Of a stretch of DNA of 64,000 nucleotides, positions 34,251 to 47,300 are shown one piece after another (positions within the stretch are counted from its first letter, which is position 1; every line of letters begins with the position of its first letter). The notes beneath the pieces are model-generated. The model was not told the DNA's origin, searched no databases, and worked only from the letters and a program-made list of their open reading frames with translations. Origin of the DNA: Agrypnia vestita (taxonomy: Eukaryota; Arthropoda; Insecta; Trichoptera; Phryganeidae). The DNA is taken from NCBI GenBank assembly GCA_016648135.1, contig JADDOH010002329.1, positions 310,001-374,000 on the forward strand, read 5' to 3'. A program made the position numbers and the translations under genes.

Positions 34251-37200
34251 ACCGTGTTTCGATGTTATGCCCTCGATGCTGATCGAGGCTGCGTCAATGC
34301 GAGTTTCGTTGAATTCTTTAATATTTTGTAATTGGGTCGAATTGAGGAGATGTACAACTCTTGCGTAGGTTTTGGTTTAAACTGATTCGTCAATCCGAGT
34401 ATTATAGTTTGTATTGTCAAGAATTACAGATTTTTAAGATTCATACGAATGAAGATGATGGAATGAAGGTGATGGTCGTTACATATGTTCTGTGGATATT
34501 TTTGTAAAGATAAACGCATTCATAATATTACATCAATCATTCAGACACATACAAAATTTATAAAACCTTCGTTTTTCACAATTAAATTTAAAATATCCCT
34601 AAAATTTATGGATCGATACTGTTTTTTAAATCTCATGCTTTTTTACTTGTTTGTATCAGTTTCATTTGATAAATTGTTGAGTAAGTATTGTGTCTATAAT
34701 AATCAATGTATTATGTAATTAGAAAACCACAGTTGCGATGATTCCACTGAGCAAAGTAAACCTGAAGATTGATCAATCTATTCATGAAATGTGATTTTAT
34801 ATTGCATACCTGCATATATAACACAGCTGCGTCAAAAGAATTCCTTTATGACAAATGATTTCATATTCTTAGTAAAGTAATAGTCCAATACACATAAGTA
34901 AATTAACCATACCTACATAAATCAAAATTGTAACTTTCGGCCAGTTTCAAAAAGACTGTTGGTTATGTATACATAAGTTTCCATAGCAACCTAATCTAAT
35001 ACAATATAAAGATATGTAACTAGATAAATCTCTAAGTATCATAAATATTTAGTCATTGTTCTTCACGTATTGACGTAATCTTAAAATAAATGTCTTGTAA
35101 ACAAATTCATGTAGTGAACATTTCAATCCTTATCTTTTCATGTTCATTTAATTACATATTACACACCCCCCTGCCCAGTTCCACTGTTTTAGTTAGAGTC
35201 TGTCATCTTAAGACTAACTTATTGTTAAATCATTTATTTCTTTTATATTTGACAATTATTTAACAACCTGTTTTATGAAATTTTGTTTTTATTATAATTA
35301 TATTAATGTTATTAAACAAATAGAAATAAATGCAATGAGCTCTGATAAAAGTCGATAAAGATTAGATTTTTTCATTCTCAGTAAACTAGTTACTATCAAA
35401 AGATTTTTTTTAAATAAATACATATTTTGATTTTATTAAAATTTTTTTATAAATTATGTTATTTCGAATCAGTTAGGAACTATGAACATTCTAAGTAATA
35501 TTTATTTGTGTACTATATTTTAAAAAATATTTTTTATAATTACCGAAAACACAACTTTATTTTTAAGGGATATGATATAAATTCCATTTTTATAAGTCTA
35601 AAAAGACTTGTGTATTAAGTAATTTATACATATGTGTGTTATAAATGTTCAAATGTGTGTGTGTAATAAGTGGTATAATGTTTGTGCCACTATCAGTATA
35701 TATAATATTTTAAATGTATGTCTAAAAATATTATTGTCGTTGAAATATTTATGTGTACATTGTATATTTAATCCACAGAATATTATTAAACTTTACAACC
35801 GCCTATTCATGTTAGTGCAGTGTTCTCAGCCTCCCTGCATGTGAAACAATGTGCTTAGTAAATAATAAATAAAACAATCCTTAACGTCACAAAATTAATG
35901 TTAATTAATAACATTAATAACGTTAAAAGATGTCACAAGGAAAACTAAAGACAAAACTGAATGCAATGTAATAAATAATTAATTTGATGATTGCTCTACT
36001 AAAGTATACAAACTTTTAAACAACAAATTTAATTAAATGTCATTGTACATTTGGACCATTATCAAAATAATAACTAAAGAAAGCAGAAAGTAAATTAGGT
36101 CACTTATTTATATTCTGACATTACAAACAAATTATACTTAGTTATACAATCGTGGAGATACTGAAGGACATGCAATGGTTGATGGAGAAAATTAAGCAAA
36201 AAGAGATGGCAAAAAATCTTAAATCTTAAAATGCAGAAATTAAGGCAGTTGTTTTAGTAATGTGTTAATTCAGTTTTTTTATATTCATTTGATTTGTTTC
36301 ACGTGTAGAGGAGGGGTTAACTAGGCATGTTTTAATTTACTTTTTTAATTATTATACAGTAAAATGAATAAATTGAGGAACATAGTAATGTTTAAAAGAA
36401 AACCTTTGTTCTGTTAAACGCATTTAAATCTGTTCAGAGAATTCAATGCAACCTCTCCATACTTTGATGTGTGTGAATTAAGATACAATATTAACAATAA
36501 TTGCTGTTGTACTTGTTGTTGTAATTGATATTTCTATTTTGAGTTCAATCACTATTTTATATAAAGGTGGTTCAATAATTTCTAAAAGTCAAGTATGGGC
36601 CGGCATGTTTTAGCAGCAATTGTAAAACTCAAATGTCCAAAAAATCTATTACAGAATATTGTAAATTCTGGGAACTCGTGTAATTTTTATAAAAAGATTT
36701 TTTCCCAAATTGTAAGTCCTGAAAAATTAACTTTTAAGCTATACATCCTATTATACATTTGTAAGTTAACTTCCACAATTCTTTGTATGCATATTTAAAA
36801 CATCAGGTATGGGGAGTGTTTTAAATTGGTACCTATATTGAAAAATATATTCTGAATATTACATTCAATTTTTCATGTTATTTGGAACTAAGAATACAGA
36901 TTTATTATTAACAAAAATGAGATAATATTTAAAGTACATAAACATCCAGACAAAGATTTTTCCGTTAACATATTTTTTTTACATTTTCACAACCGCTAAT
37001 AATATTTTTAAAGAACAACATCAACAAATATTTATATTAGAATGAAATAAGTTAAAAGTATCTTAGGTGCCTACTTAAAAAAATCCCATTTTGTAGCTGT
37101 TGAGGAAACGCTATCACGTGTCCAGACATAGTGATAGAAAAAGAAGTGGATCGTGTAAATTTAAGAGTTGGAAAGTTACAGTTTCAGATTAGGTACACAT

Positions 37201-40200
37201 CTCTCCTACTCGTGTGTATTCTGTATTCTTGGTTTAGTCATGAAGTATTTGTGCAAATATAGTTTATCTTAATCTAGCTAATATAATTTTTTAATTTTTA
37301 ACTCTACTTTTTTATTTTATTTAAGACTAATATAATTTGCAATTTATAAAATAAATGTTTTATATTTGATTAAGGAAGTAATCTGAAACTATTTATTAAT
37401 TTCTCAGTAGTTATTAGAAATTTGCCAAATGTATTATATATGTGAAATAAATTATAGTATATCTCTGTAATGTAGATACAATGGCACAATGACCTTCAGT
37501 AAAAGAAACAAAGGTCATCTCTTACATCCGGGGCCTATTCCTCGAAGTAGGCAGAAAGAGACTTCTCAGCGTTCGCAGTATAGTGGTATTTGTAAAGTAG
37601 TTTGTAACGCAAGTTGTTCATGAGATCTAGAGAGTCTCTCTGCATGCTTTCAAAATATAGACCCTGGAGTTGTTAGAAAAGAGAATGGTAGATTAGGGGT
37701 GGTTGGAAATCGTGTAACTGAACAACTTTAAATGCACAAGACTTGCATAGAAGCTTAGGTGACCGTAGTCTATTATGGAACATGTCTTTTAAAAATGAAC
37801 TTATTTTTGTGATTCATTTAGTATAGTAAGGCTATGGTATAATGTACAAAATTAAATTAAACAATTAATCATTATTTAATACTAAATTTACTAAATTGCC
37901 TTCCTGCCATGAAGGGGTATGCCAAATTTATGGATTGGAAACAAAATGTTGACAGTTTAAGGTGATATTTTGTTTATGGTGAGGATAGTAAGAAAATGAA
38001 GTGGCCTTGAAGTAGCTTTTTATTGTGTTCTCTTTCTCTAAATTATTTTTTTTGTAAAATTCTTTATTGGTTTTATTAAAAGCACCCTAATTTAGGAATC
38101 TTAATTATTACAGTTGAAAAATATTCAGGGCTGGGTAAAATTGTTATAAAGTGCATGGAAACAATGTTTAAAACATTTCAAAGCACAAGATATTTGATGT
38201 TATTCTACTTGGATGTTAACAGAATGCGCAAAACATGAAGGTAAGTTTCTAGACGCAAAATTAAAATGGCTTACTTGATTTAGTTTCATTGACAAATTTA
38301 TTTTATTTTTGATTGTTTCAAAAATTGAAAATTAGATACATTAACATACACCCGGTCCTGAAAATGTGTATACTTGTAGGACAAGAGTCATTTTCAAATG
38401 GAGATGCATTTAATGGATGATAGATGTTTGGGGAAACTTCCAAATTATAATATTTGTTGAATAATTGAAAATTGGATATTGGCTATTAAGACTATTTGAA
38501 AAATTGTTTGAATTGAAATTAAAGAGATGCGATGTTGTATGTTTAAGTCTAGACTTAATGTGTTCAAAATTTAAAAAAAACACTAGCAAGTGCCTTCCAT
38601 GATTTGACCACAATGTTTATGAATAAAAATTAACGTCAGCCATATCACAGCTTTGGTAAAAAAAATACGGTGAAGTGAAAACTGCCCCAGCAGTTGTTTC
38701 ATGTGTCCACACAAAGTTTAGACACAACCTTTGTGACATTAAGCTAGACAACGCCACAAGTTGTCATCAATATTTTGTAAAAATTGAATTTAGACTAAAA
38801 TAAAAATAAATCTATTATATGTATTGTTAAGGAATCTATTTGGAAATAAATGGTAATACCCTGAAAGGCTAAAAATTTTATTCATACAAAAAGTACTGAA
38901 ATTAATATTTTTCATATTTCGTTAATTCTGAGGAACATTATTATACCAAAAATTATGTAAATTATTTTATAACAAAATTGAATGCTGCTTTGGCCAAATA
39001 TAAAACAAATTTAAGTATCGACTTTGTCTTACGGTAACAATCTGTCGTTGATGGATAAACAGCAGATCACTGGAAGATTTGTAAAATTTAATCATTTTAT
39101 TTTTGGGAGGGTAGCAAACTCTTTTGCAATTCAAAGATAACAAGCGGAGAAATTAGTATAAGGAGTGAATGGTGAGGTATTGTGCCCTTGTGAGATTATA
39201 TCCTGATAATGAAAATGTGTTACTCACTGTCCTTGTCTTATTGTATCCGGGCACATTCCTGTTTAGTTGTCAATATTCTACTGTGAATCCAAACCCTAGG
39301 AGTTACTGTTGTTAACATTATTGCCATGTATGTCCTTTTACTAAAATATAGGAATTGAAGTAAATCTTCTAGAAACAGATAAATTATTACTGAGTTCCAT
39401 CTGGCTTATACAGCTCAAAAAACTTATAAAATCTAATCACTGTATTAAAATTTTCCGCAAAAATAGATGTGCTTCTGTGGTTATAATAGATGTTCAGAAA
39501 AATGTAATTTCTTGTTTTATTAATATTTATTGGTTAAATAAATAATAAACATTATTTTATAGTTGTATTATTGTTTACGCCTCATTCTTTGTCCATTTTT
39601 AATTATTGTTTTGGGCATACAAGTTCTAAATATTCAAAATCATGAAATGCTGTTTTTATTTAATGAAAAAGTAGATACAAATGTGAATGTGAAAAAATAA
39701 AAACTTGTCTTGAAATACCCTAAATATAGATATTGCTTTTAATTGTTTATAGAAATAAATAGCATTTTAAAAGTTGTATTAACATGCAAATTCATTTTGA
39801 ATTAAAAAACAAAGGGAACATAATATTGTAATTCCACTTTATTATCTACGAAGATCACTGAAGTTAAATTGATATTTTGGTGAAATAAATTAAGAAATAC
39901 TAGTTAAATCTTTGAACATATTTTTTCCCCGTATTTTTATCGCAGTAAAAGGTTTTGCTTACATTATAAATATACTAAGAATCCTGGAGGCATTTGAACA
40001 ATTACTTTGAATATAGTAAATCTTAGAAGACTCTTTCTGGATCGCCTCTAAACAGCATGCAAGGCAAAAAAGATTTTTATGATAGAAAAGTTTAAATCTG
40101 AAGTAGCAACAAGAATGTAATAAATAACCAAGTAGCGTTTTATTATTGATTTGTTTATTACTGATTAATGAAATGTTAATGGTTAAATGACCTACTCGTA

Positions 40201-40440
40201 TAGTTGATATATTTGTCTCATTTAATCATGATATAAGTTCGCTAATCAATGTCAAAGTGTACTGTTGTATTGATTGAATAAATAATGATGTAATAGATAT
40301 TCAAAACATTGTTTATATTTCCTCGTAAATATATACATACCTTCTCATAAAAAACTTCATCGTACAAAGAAAATTCCCTTATTCCTTTTCCCTTATGAAT
40401 TTTTAATAATCTGGCACTTTTCTCAACAATTATATAGCCT
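34251..40440 (+). other. bab 3' UTR and downstream spacer, transposon-poor
   Basis: About 6 kb of AT-rich sequence after the bab stop with no recognisable transposon remnant, in contrast to nearly every other stretch of similar size here. AATAAA hexamers occur at about 35085, 35865 and 39536, so the bab 3' UTR could be short or several kilobases long. All open frames (for example 34485-34718, 35632-35844, 36595-36798) are AT-rich and unconvincing. The UTR end cannot be fixed without transcript data. Confidence 0.5.
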
Positions 40441-40587
40441 GCCCAACATAACTTGGCGTGCGGCAGGATTGGAACTAAAACCCGCCCCGCCCGCACCCGG
40501 CGGCAACCCCTCGCCCTGTACTTCAGTACAATTTTGTATTTGCTCGGGAGCTGTGACAACTTGATTACCAATATAAACTGAATTATT

Positions 40588-40743
40588 ATGTCCAAAACAA
40601 CCAAAACAGCCCGGGGTGGTGCAAGAACAATTGCCAATGAAGTATTAAAGTTTTGCGAAGCTGAAAAAGCAAATAATGGACCGATATTACCGTCTCATAG
40701 TTTGACAGATAGAGCGACCGCCGTGGAGCGCACTGTTACCTGA
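40588..40743 (+). pseudogene. Possible transposase N-terminal fragment (51 codons)
   Basis: ATG-started frame MSKTTKTARGGARTIANEVL, KFCEAEKANNGPILPSHSL, then a divergent end and TGA. From memory, the basic start and the VLKFCEAEKANNGP helix resemble N-terminal regions of DDE-type transposases common in moth genomes; I cannot confirm the family. Composition is GC-richer than its neighbours. It stands in the convergent bab/Pgd spacer, next to other transposon debris. Confidence 0.35.
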
Positions 40744-41739
40744 CCAAATTTATATTAACACTGGTCACCGGACATTCAGTACATTATGTATTGTGTAATA
40801 AATTTACAACCTGGCAACTTCTGTTTCGCGACAGTGGCGACCTCCCTCGCACGCCTAGTTATCGTGGTGGCACTCTAAATCTTTGTGGAATTTTATATTA
40901 TGCCTTATTATAGGCGCTATAAATGAAAATATTTTTTAAATACTAAGTCATATTAATTGGATAAAATACAAAAATCTAATTGCTAATATACAAATGCTAC
41001 TTTAATAAATCACTATTATTGTAAATCATTTGAAATTTTAATCGGACTTAATTTGAATACATTCATATTATACAACTCACCATAAACATACAATTAGTTT
41101 AGAGTTACATCTCAAATAATAGTAAGTAGATTAGTGTAATAAGATCTCTCTTCAGCACCTCCCTTTGCATTACCACCACGCGCTCCAATTGTGGTGTTTC
41201 AGGTATTAGCGACCACTGTGTGCTGGGTTCTTTGCGGCTATTAATATACAAGATTATAGAAGGAAAAAAGCCCAGTAGACAAATGGCAGACTTCAAATAC
41301 CAAGTGTTCTCGAATGGTTTGATTCCTGATGAGGTCTCAATATACCTGTAGTGACCTTTTTAAGCCTGAGTACTTTTGTTAAGCATTTTGATACAGTAAT
41401 TGGACCTTGTGGCCCGTTGCGGTGTCAAAAATCTGAATGAAGTTATATATTTTTTTAATAAAACAACCTTCCAGAACCCAAATACTCTCAACGTGTCCTT
41501 CCAGTCCAGTCCAGTCAGTCTTCCCAATCATCAACATCAACTCACAGATCTTTAAAGTTTTCATCATTAAGCATTTAGCCATTGACGATTCCACCTTTTG
41601 TGAAGTTTGAGATAATCCTTCTCTGACGTCTCTTTAGCCATGTATTTGGCTTTATTATTTTTTTTCTTTCTAAATGTTACTTAGCCATTGCTCATCAGGA
41701 AGGCATAATAATAATAATAATTGGCACTACATCCCGGGG

Positions 41740-42135
41740 CGGGACTTGGCCTACAATAGGAATTGTCGCTATTCTGCCCTATTAGCAGCCTCGTTCTGTG
41801 CCTAGCATGTTGAGGTCCCTTTCGGCACAGTCCATCCACCTCAACTTGGATCTTCTCCTTCGTCTCCCCTCTGGTTTATTTTTATAAGTTTATAAGGTTT
41901 ATAAGTTTAGCATTATTTTAGGCGGTGTGAGTGCTTCCATTCGTTCTAGGTGCCCCAGCCACCTAAGCCTTGAGATTTAGATGTACCTCACAAGTTTATC
42001 GTCATAGAGTTGGTACAGCTCATGGTTATACAAGGTGTCCAGGTATCTACCATTGTCACAAGTGAGGCCGTAGATTCGTAGCAGGATCTCACATTCAAAC
42101 ATGCTAATTCGAATCTCTTCCGTGGCCGCTTCACA
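41740..42135 (-). mobile_element. RTE-like LINE reverse-transcriptase C-terminal remnant
   Basis: Minus-strand frames give MFECEILLRIYGL, YNHELYQLYDDKLVRYI, RLRWLGHLERMEALTPPK, then, after a short AT-rich interruption (about 41876-41920), RRSKLRWMDCAERDLNML. The order matches the C-terminal end of RTE-type LINEs. Several stops and frame changes make it a dead copy. An ATA-rich microsatellite (41708-41722) borders its 3' end. Confidence 0.8.
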
Positions 42136-42480
42136 ACATTGAAAAAAAATTCACATTGTGTTCACTATCCCTTGTTCACTATCCTTATCAAGTGGAAAAT
42201 TAATATGTATAATGTAACAATCAAAAAAATATGGTTATTAATGTCGAAAACATTATTATCGAACATTTTTTTATCAAAGGTAACTTGTTGATATATTAGG
42301 ACCATGCGTTAATTTTGAGGGATTCCTAAGAGAGGGCACTATCTTGTACTATATCGGTCTAGGGCATATTGTTTTGCATATTTTTCCCAAGTATACACAA
42401 TAAATTTTTTATAGCATTAAATACGTCAAATTATGTACCAACAAAACAGCATTTGCGGGAAGTTTTACATTGAGTTGCGT

Positions 42481-43371
42481 TACTTGATGAAGACCCAAGT
42501 CAAACGGAAGATAAACTTGCAGAATCATTGAGAGTTCATCGTTCAACCATTTTAAAAAGCTTACATACACTGACAATAATTGAAATGGGTCCATATGAAC
42601 AGAAATGATATCCATATGAAGTGATGAAAATGGGTCCATATGAACTGAAGCCAAGAGAAATGGAAAGGCGATTTTTTTTTGTGAACAGCTACTCCAACGG
42701 CAGAATCGAAAAGGCACTACGACAATCCCAATCATAAGCATAGCATAAAATAACGGGGTAAACTCCAAGGGCATGCAGTGGGAACATCGCAGCATGACTT
42801 TTACATAACCAATTAATTTTATAAAAAATCAGAATACAACATATATTTCGTAATATTGCTATCTTAATTGTTGTCATAGTATTCATATTTTGATATATCA
42901 TAAAAATCTGTAGCATAAATATTTGATTTCTATTTTTTTTCCAAATTATACGTTTACAAAAAAGTCATGCTTCAATGTTCCCACTGCATGCGCCTGGTAA
43001 GCCCGTCCATGATCAACATCGACAGCAAAGCCGAATATCCATGGATCGAAGCTCATACTGTGTATTTGATGGGATCTGCTTGGTGTTGTGCGCTATAAGC
43101 TGCTCATACTGCTGATACTTGAGAATGCTAAAATGGGAAGTCTTACCCCACCCGCTGTATTCTCCAGACATTGCTCCTTCTGAACACCACTTGTTTCGAT
43201 CCATGACTCATGGCCAGCCCAAGCTACACTTCACTTTTTATAAAGATACCAAAAAATAGGTTGATTCGTGGATATCCTCAAAAGACGATTATTTTTCCGA
43301 CACGTTATCCATACCTGCCAGAAAGATGGGAAAAAGTAGTGGCTAGCGATGGACAATACTTTGAATGACCA
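42481..43371 (+). pseudogene. mariner-family transposase remnant, interrupted by a MITE
   Basis: Frames on + give LDEDPSQTEDKLAESLRVHR, then GPYELKPREMERRFFF, YDNPNHK, (insertion) GKP, STAKPNIHGSK, HPLYSPDIAPSEHHLFRSM and VDSWISSKDDYF, in the order of mariner transposases (including the SPDLAPSD-type catalytic motif, here SPDIAPSE with its last residue changed). Frameshifts, stops and an internal short duplication (42592-42650) show it is dead. A MITE (about 42765-42997) splits it close to the conserved GKPGHA motif. Confidence 0.85.
42765..42997. mobile_element. MITE A, copy 2 (nested in mariner)
   Basis: Ends CCAAGGGCATGCAGTGGGAA, CATCGCAGCATGACTTTTA and the complement AAAAAGTCATGCTTCAATGT, TCCCACTGCATGCGCCTGG. 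Same end motif (GCAGTG.GAAC..GAAGC.TGACTTTT) as copy 1. Inserted in the mariner remnant. Confidence 0.75.
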
Positions 43372-43444
43372 ACTTATAACCACTATTTAAAATCAATGCC
43401 GTAATTTTATATGAAAATCACGGTCCTATTAATAATTAAAACAA

Positions 43445-43510
43445 TTAAGAGAATGAAGAATATTGATGTGACACGATCCACATATGCATCTCTATTTAAA
43501 AAAAAAACAA
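43445..43510 (+). repeat. SINE tail-like repeat with A-run
   Basis: AAGAATATTGATGTGACACG, ATCCACATATGCATCTCTAT, TT then A9-10. Same tail as at 60530 and 48850. Confidence 0.45.
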
Positions 43511-43614
43511 CAGTACATAATTGGTTTACCACGCTTACCTACAAACCTAGTCGTGAGGTACATATTTGTTAACTCAGAAGAGAAAACAAAAGATTATGAA
43601 GATACAGAAAATAA

Positions 43615-44197
43615 AACAAAGTATTTTTACAAGAATTCCACTTTATTTTTTTTAAATTAAACATAATTATAATGATGAGTCATAATAAAAGTCAAATGTC
43701 ATTCAAATCTTTGGAATGCATAATTTCATAAAACTTAATTTGCCCAGTAAGTTTCTAAACATTCAAAATATTCTGTAGGTAAGAGCGAATTATGTTTCAT
43801 ATGTTCAGTTCATATGTTTCATATGTTCAGTTCAGTTCAGGCAGAATTTGACCGACACGGAACACTAAATGACCGACACCGATAAAGCATAGCAGGAATC
43901 AAATGTAAAATAAATATTTTTTAACATAATAAATAATGTTTAAATGAAAACTTGGAATGTAAAAAAATGGTATGCATGTTATCATTTCAATTCAGAATTA
44001 ATAAAAAAATATATATATTAGTATAAAAACCCTGTCCATAATAGTATGTAGTCCATAATGCCTAACATCCTTAAGTAGTAAATAAATTAAGGAATATAGT
44101 AGTACATTTTAATACAATAAATTATCTATAAAATATACATATCTTTTTTTTTAAAAAGTGTTTATGAGTTATTGTAGTTTGTGTTACTGATAGCTTT
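43615..44197 (-). other. Pgd 3' UTR (putative)
   Basis: On the minus strand, the first AATAAA after the stop that I could find is at about 43647-43642, in the context AATAAAGTGGAATTC, which gives a UTR of about 0.55 kb. A short tandem repeat (43793-43838) lies inside it. The true end could differ; transcript data would fix it. Confidence 0.45.
43793..43838 (+). repeat. Short tandem repeat CATATGTT(T)CA
   Basis: TATGTTTCATATGTTCAGTT is repeated with small changes and ends in three CAGTT units; it lies in the likely Pgd 3' UTR. Confidence 0.7.
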
Positions 44198-44317
44198 TCA
44201 GTTATTGTACGTGGATGCTGAGACATCTCCACCATGACCGGTCCAGTTTGTGTGAACAAATTTACCTTCTTGTCCAAGTAACTCATATGTGTGAGCACCG
44301 AAGAAATCACGTTGCGC
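44198..44317 (-). CDS. Pgd: Pgd exon 10 (terminal exon, stop TGA)
   Basis: Acceptor ttttag. Encodes residues 445-483: [20 protein letters not shown], then [19 protein letters not shown]. Arg447 and His453 are the tail residues that reach the partner subunit's active site in known structures. It has normal length and an intact stop. Confidence 0.97.
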   Translation of the reverse strand, partial: AQRDFFGAHTYELLGQEGKFVHTNWTGHGGDVSASTYNN

Positions 44318-47300
44318 CTAAAAATTATATTATAAATATAAACATCATAGTTTATGGAATTTAATTACCTACGTACTAAGGGCTAATCATGAAAAAGTGT
44401 AGATTTTTGCTTTAGACCAATCAAAACATCCGCTTTTTTTAAAAATCCATGCTTTTTGCTTTACTATTACTCTAACTACTCATCAAACAACCAAAATATT
44501 CTGTAGGTAAGGGGGGGTCCAGCAATGGGTAGCTAATTTGAAATTGCGCCATTCCTCTAGCTCTTTGAAAGTTCATACTTGATAATTACTTATTGTGAAA
44601 GCATATTATGAAAGTAACAGATCAAGTCATTGGAGATTTTTTTTTGAAAATGAAGGGGTTAGCTAATGGTGTACCCACTCAATAATTGTTTTGTTAATAA
44701 AATTAAAAATTAATAATTGACCACTTGTCAGCCAGGAACAAATCTATGATTTGGACCTGGCTGACAAGTGGTCTCAGCAGGACGGTGCTACATACAAGAT
44801 GGCTATTGAAACATTGAATGTATTGGCTACATTTTCGTGGTCGAATATATCTTCAAAATTAACTATAATTATATATCTTCAAAAGAGCTGAAACTAGTTG
44901 GCCACCATGAGCTTATGAATTATTATGGGACTATGGGACAATGTTAAGCCGTTGACATCAACAGTTGAAAGATAGTATAAAGTTCAAAGATTTATTATTT
45001 GGACACTTTCGATGAATAAATTAGTAGATGTGCATAGATCAAACTGATTTCTACCAACTTTCAAAACAGTACTATCATAGGTACTTATTTTATATAATTT
45101 ATATAATCATGTCAAAATTGATAAAGTGTGCAATATTATGTAATACAGATCAAGGTATGATTGTTATGATTCCAAAAATCAATGAGAATGGACCCGAATG
45201 ACTCCCGACAGGATTCATGTATATTGTTGACTACTAATATGTAGGTAGGTATATCATTAAATTAATTAAAATCTTAAAATAAGACAATAATCCGACTAGG
45301 AAGCTTTGAACTAGCTCATAATGCTTTTTCTTCATTCATTATGGCAAAGTGATATATTCGCTATGTGAATATGTTAACACACCTGTTAATTTTCAAAAAA
45401 TAAATTACAATCACTTTATTAATTCCTGTAAAATATAAAAATTACACATGTAAATTGATAAAAATCACACCTGATTTGGAATTACTTACCTGTAAAAGAT
45501 TGGCTGGTAGCACAGCAGAGCGGTAGCCATCATAAAATGACAACGCAGAGCTGAGTGCGGGAACAGGAACACCAAGCAAGACTGCTTGTGAAACAACCTC
45601 TCTCCAAGACTGTTGACTGTTTAAGATAGCTTTGGAGAAGAAATCGTCGAGCAACAGGTTAGAAAGATTTGGGTTACGTGAGTATGCATCCTTTATATTA
45701 CCCAAAAATACACTTCTGATGATGCATCCACCTCGCCACATGAGCGCAATACCTCCATAATTGAGGTCCCATTTGAAGGATTTAGCAGCTTCTCTAAGCA
45801 ACATAAATCCTTGAGCATAAGACACAATTTTGCTGGCGTAAAGAGCTTTTTTAATTTTTTCCAAAAATGCCTTTTTATCTCCTTGGAACTTCATTGCTGG
45901 AGAAGTTGAAAGTTTTTTAGAAGCGATAACTCGTTCATCTGTAAACATTCAATGAAATTTTAGTCCCTATCAAAATATTTCTCAATTAATTATAAAGTAA
46001 CGTGAATTTTAAATTATAAATAGAATTAAAGAGGTGTTTATTACACCTAATTGAATAAAAATTTTTAATAACTAATAAGAAGAAAACATACCCTTTAGAG
46101 CACTCAAACACCGGGCAAAGACAGCCTCTCCTATCAGTGTTACGGGAGTGCCGTACTCCAAAGCAGAAATAGCTGTCCATTTTCCTGTTCCTTTTTGTCC
46201 TGCCGAATCTCGAATTTTTTCCAGCAGAAACTTACCTATTTACAAATAAAGTACTATATAAATAGTATATCTATTTGATTTTGTACATTTCACAAACAAT
46301 AAAGATGACATAAAATTATTGACAAGATAGAATTGTACCCACAATTATAATAATATAAATTCCCAATAATGTTTTGTAATTTGTCACATTATTTCGCACC
46401 AAGAGTACTTGTATAATTTGGAGATATCAGCGTTGCCTCACTCGCAAAAAACAACGGTTTTGCACTATTTCTTATTGTTTTTGACTTAATACACTTACGT
46501 GTTAACTATTTTTACTATTTATTTCGGGATATTACAATGATGATGTATATATATTTAAGCTTTGGACGCCGGTGGCGCTAAATGATAATTACAAAATAAA
46601 ACTTATATATAAAACTTTTAATTTTTTGAACACTGATGTAATTAATTATAAAGGACTTCATTATTTAATATAAAAATTAAAAAATCAACACACAATTTTT
46701 TCTGAGTTCAATTCATTATTAAACACGCGCAGCTTTCAACTGATTAGGCCATTATCAATTGATAATCATAGATCTTATTTGTGAAAATATATAAAAACTA
46801 TACATATCTTTACGCTGTCGGAGACTATGAAACTTGCCATACACATATAATCATTTAATAAATTAACAAACTGAGGAATAAGTATCACAATTATACACAC
46901 CATCATTATCTTTGAAGCGAAGGATATCTTTTGTAATGTCAATCAAAAATGAATCCAACTCTCCTTTATTCCAATCTTCCAATACATCAGCCATCTCATC
47001 CTGGTTCATTCCTAATACAATATAACAATATAACATTTTTATGTTTTATATTTCACATTTGTTAGTCCATAATTAAAATTAATTAAATTAAAAAACAATC
47101 GCAAAATTTATATTAAAAACAACATAAACAAATATAAACCTATGAACAATTCGCAGCAAAAAAATTATATTGCAAAAAGATAGCGATATATACCTTTGTT
47201 TAAAATGTTATGCATATGAAATAATTTACACAAAATTGATATCAATGTATTTGGCCATAACCGTGCATATCGACGGTTAGCAACACACGCATAGCAGGGC

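Noticed and set aside
33759..34282. Several GC-rich open frames on both strands
   Set aside because: Shadows of the bab terminal exon; only the frame ending EPLAEPRM and TAA joins the upstream bab exons.
42409..43204. Minus-strand open frames over the 42-43 kb region
   Set aside because: Mariner transposase motifs are on the plus strand; these frames are shadows of it and of the nested MITE.
45986..46180. 64-codon minus-strand frame
   Set aside because: An out-of-frame shadow of Pgd exon 8 that runs into the intron.
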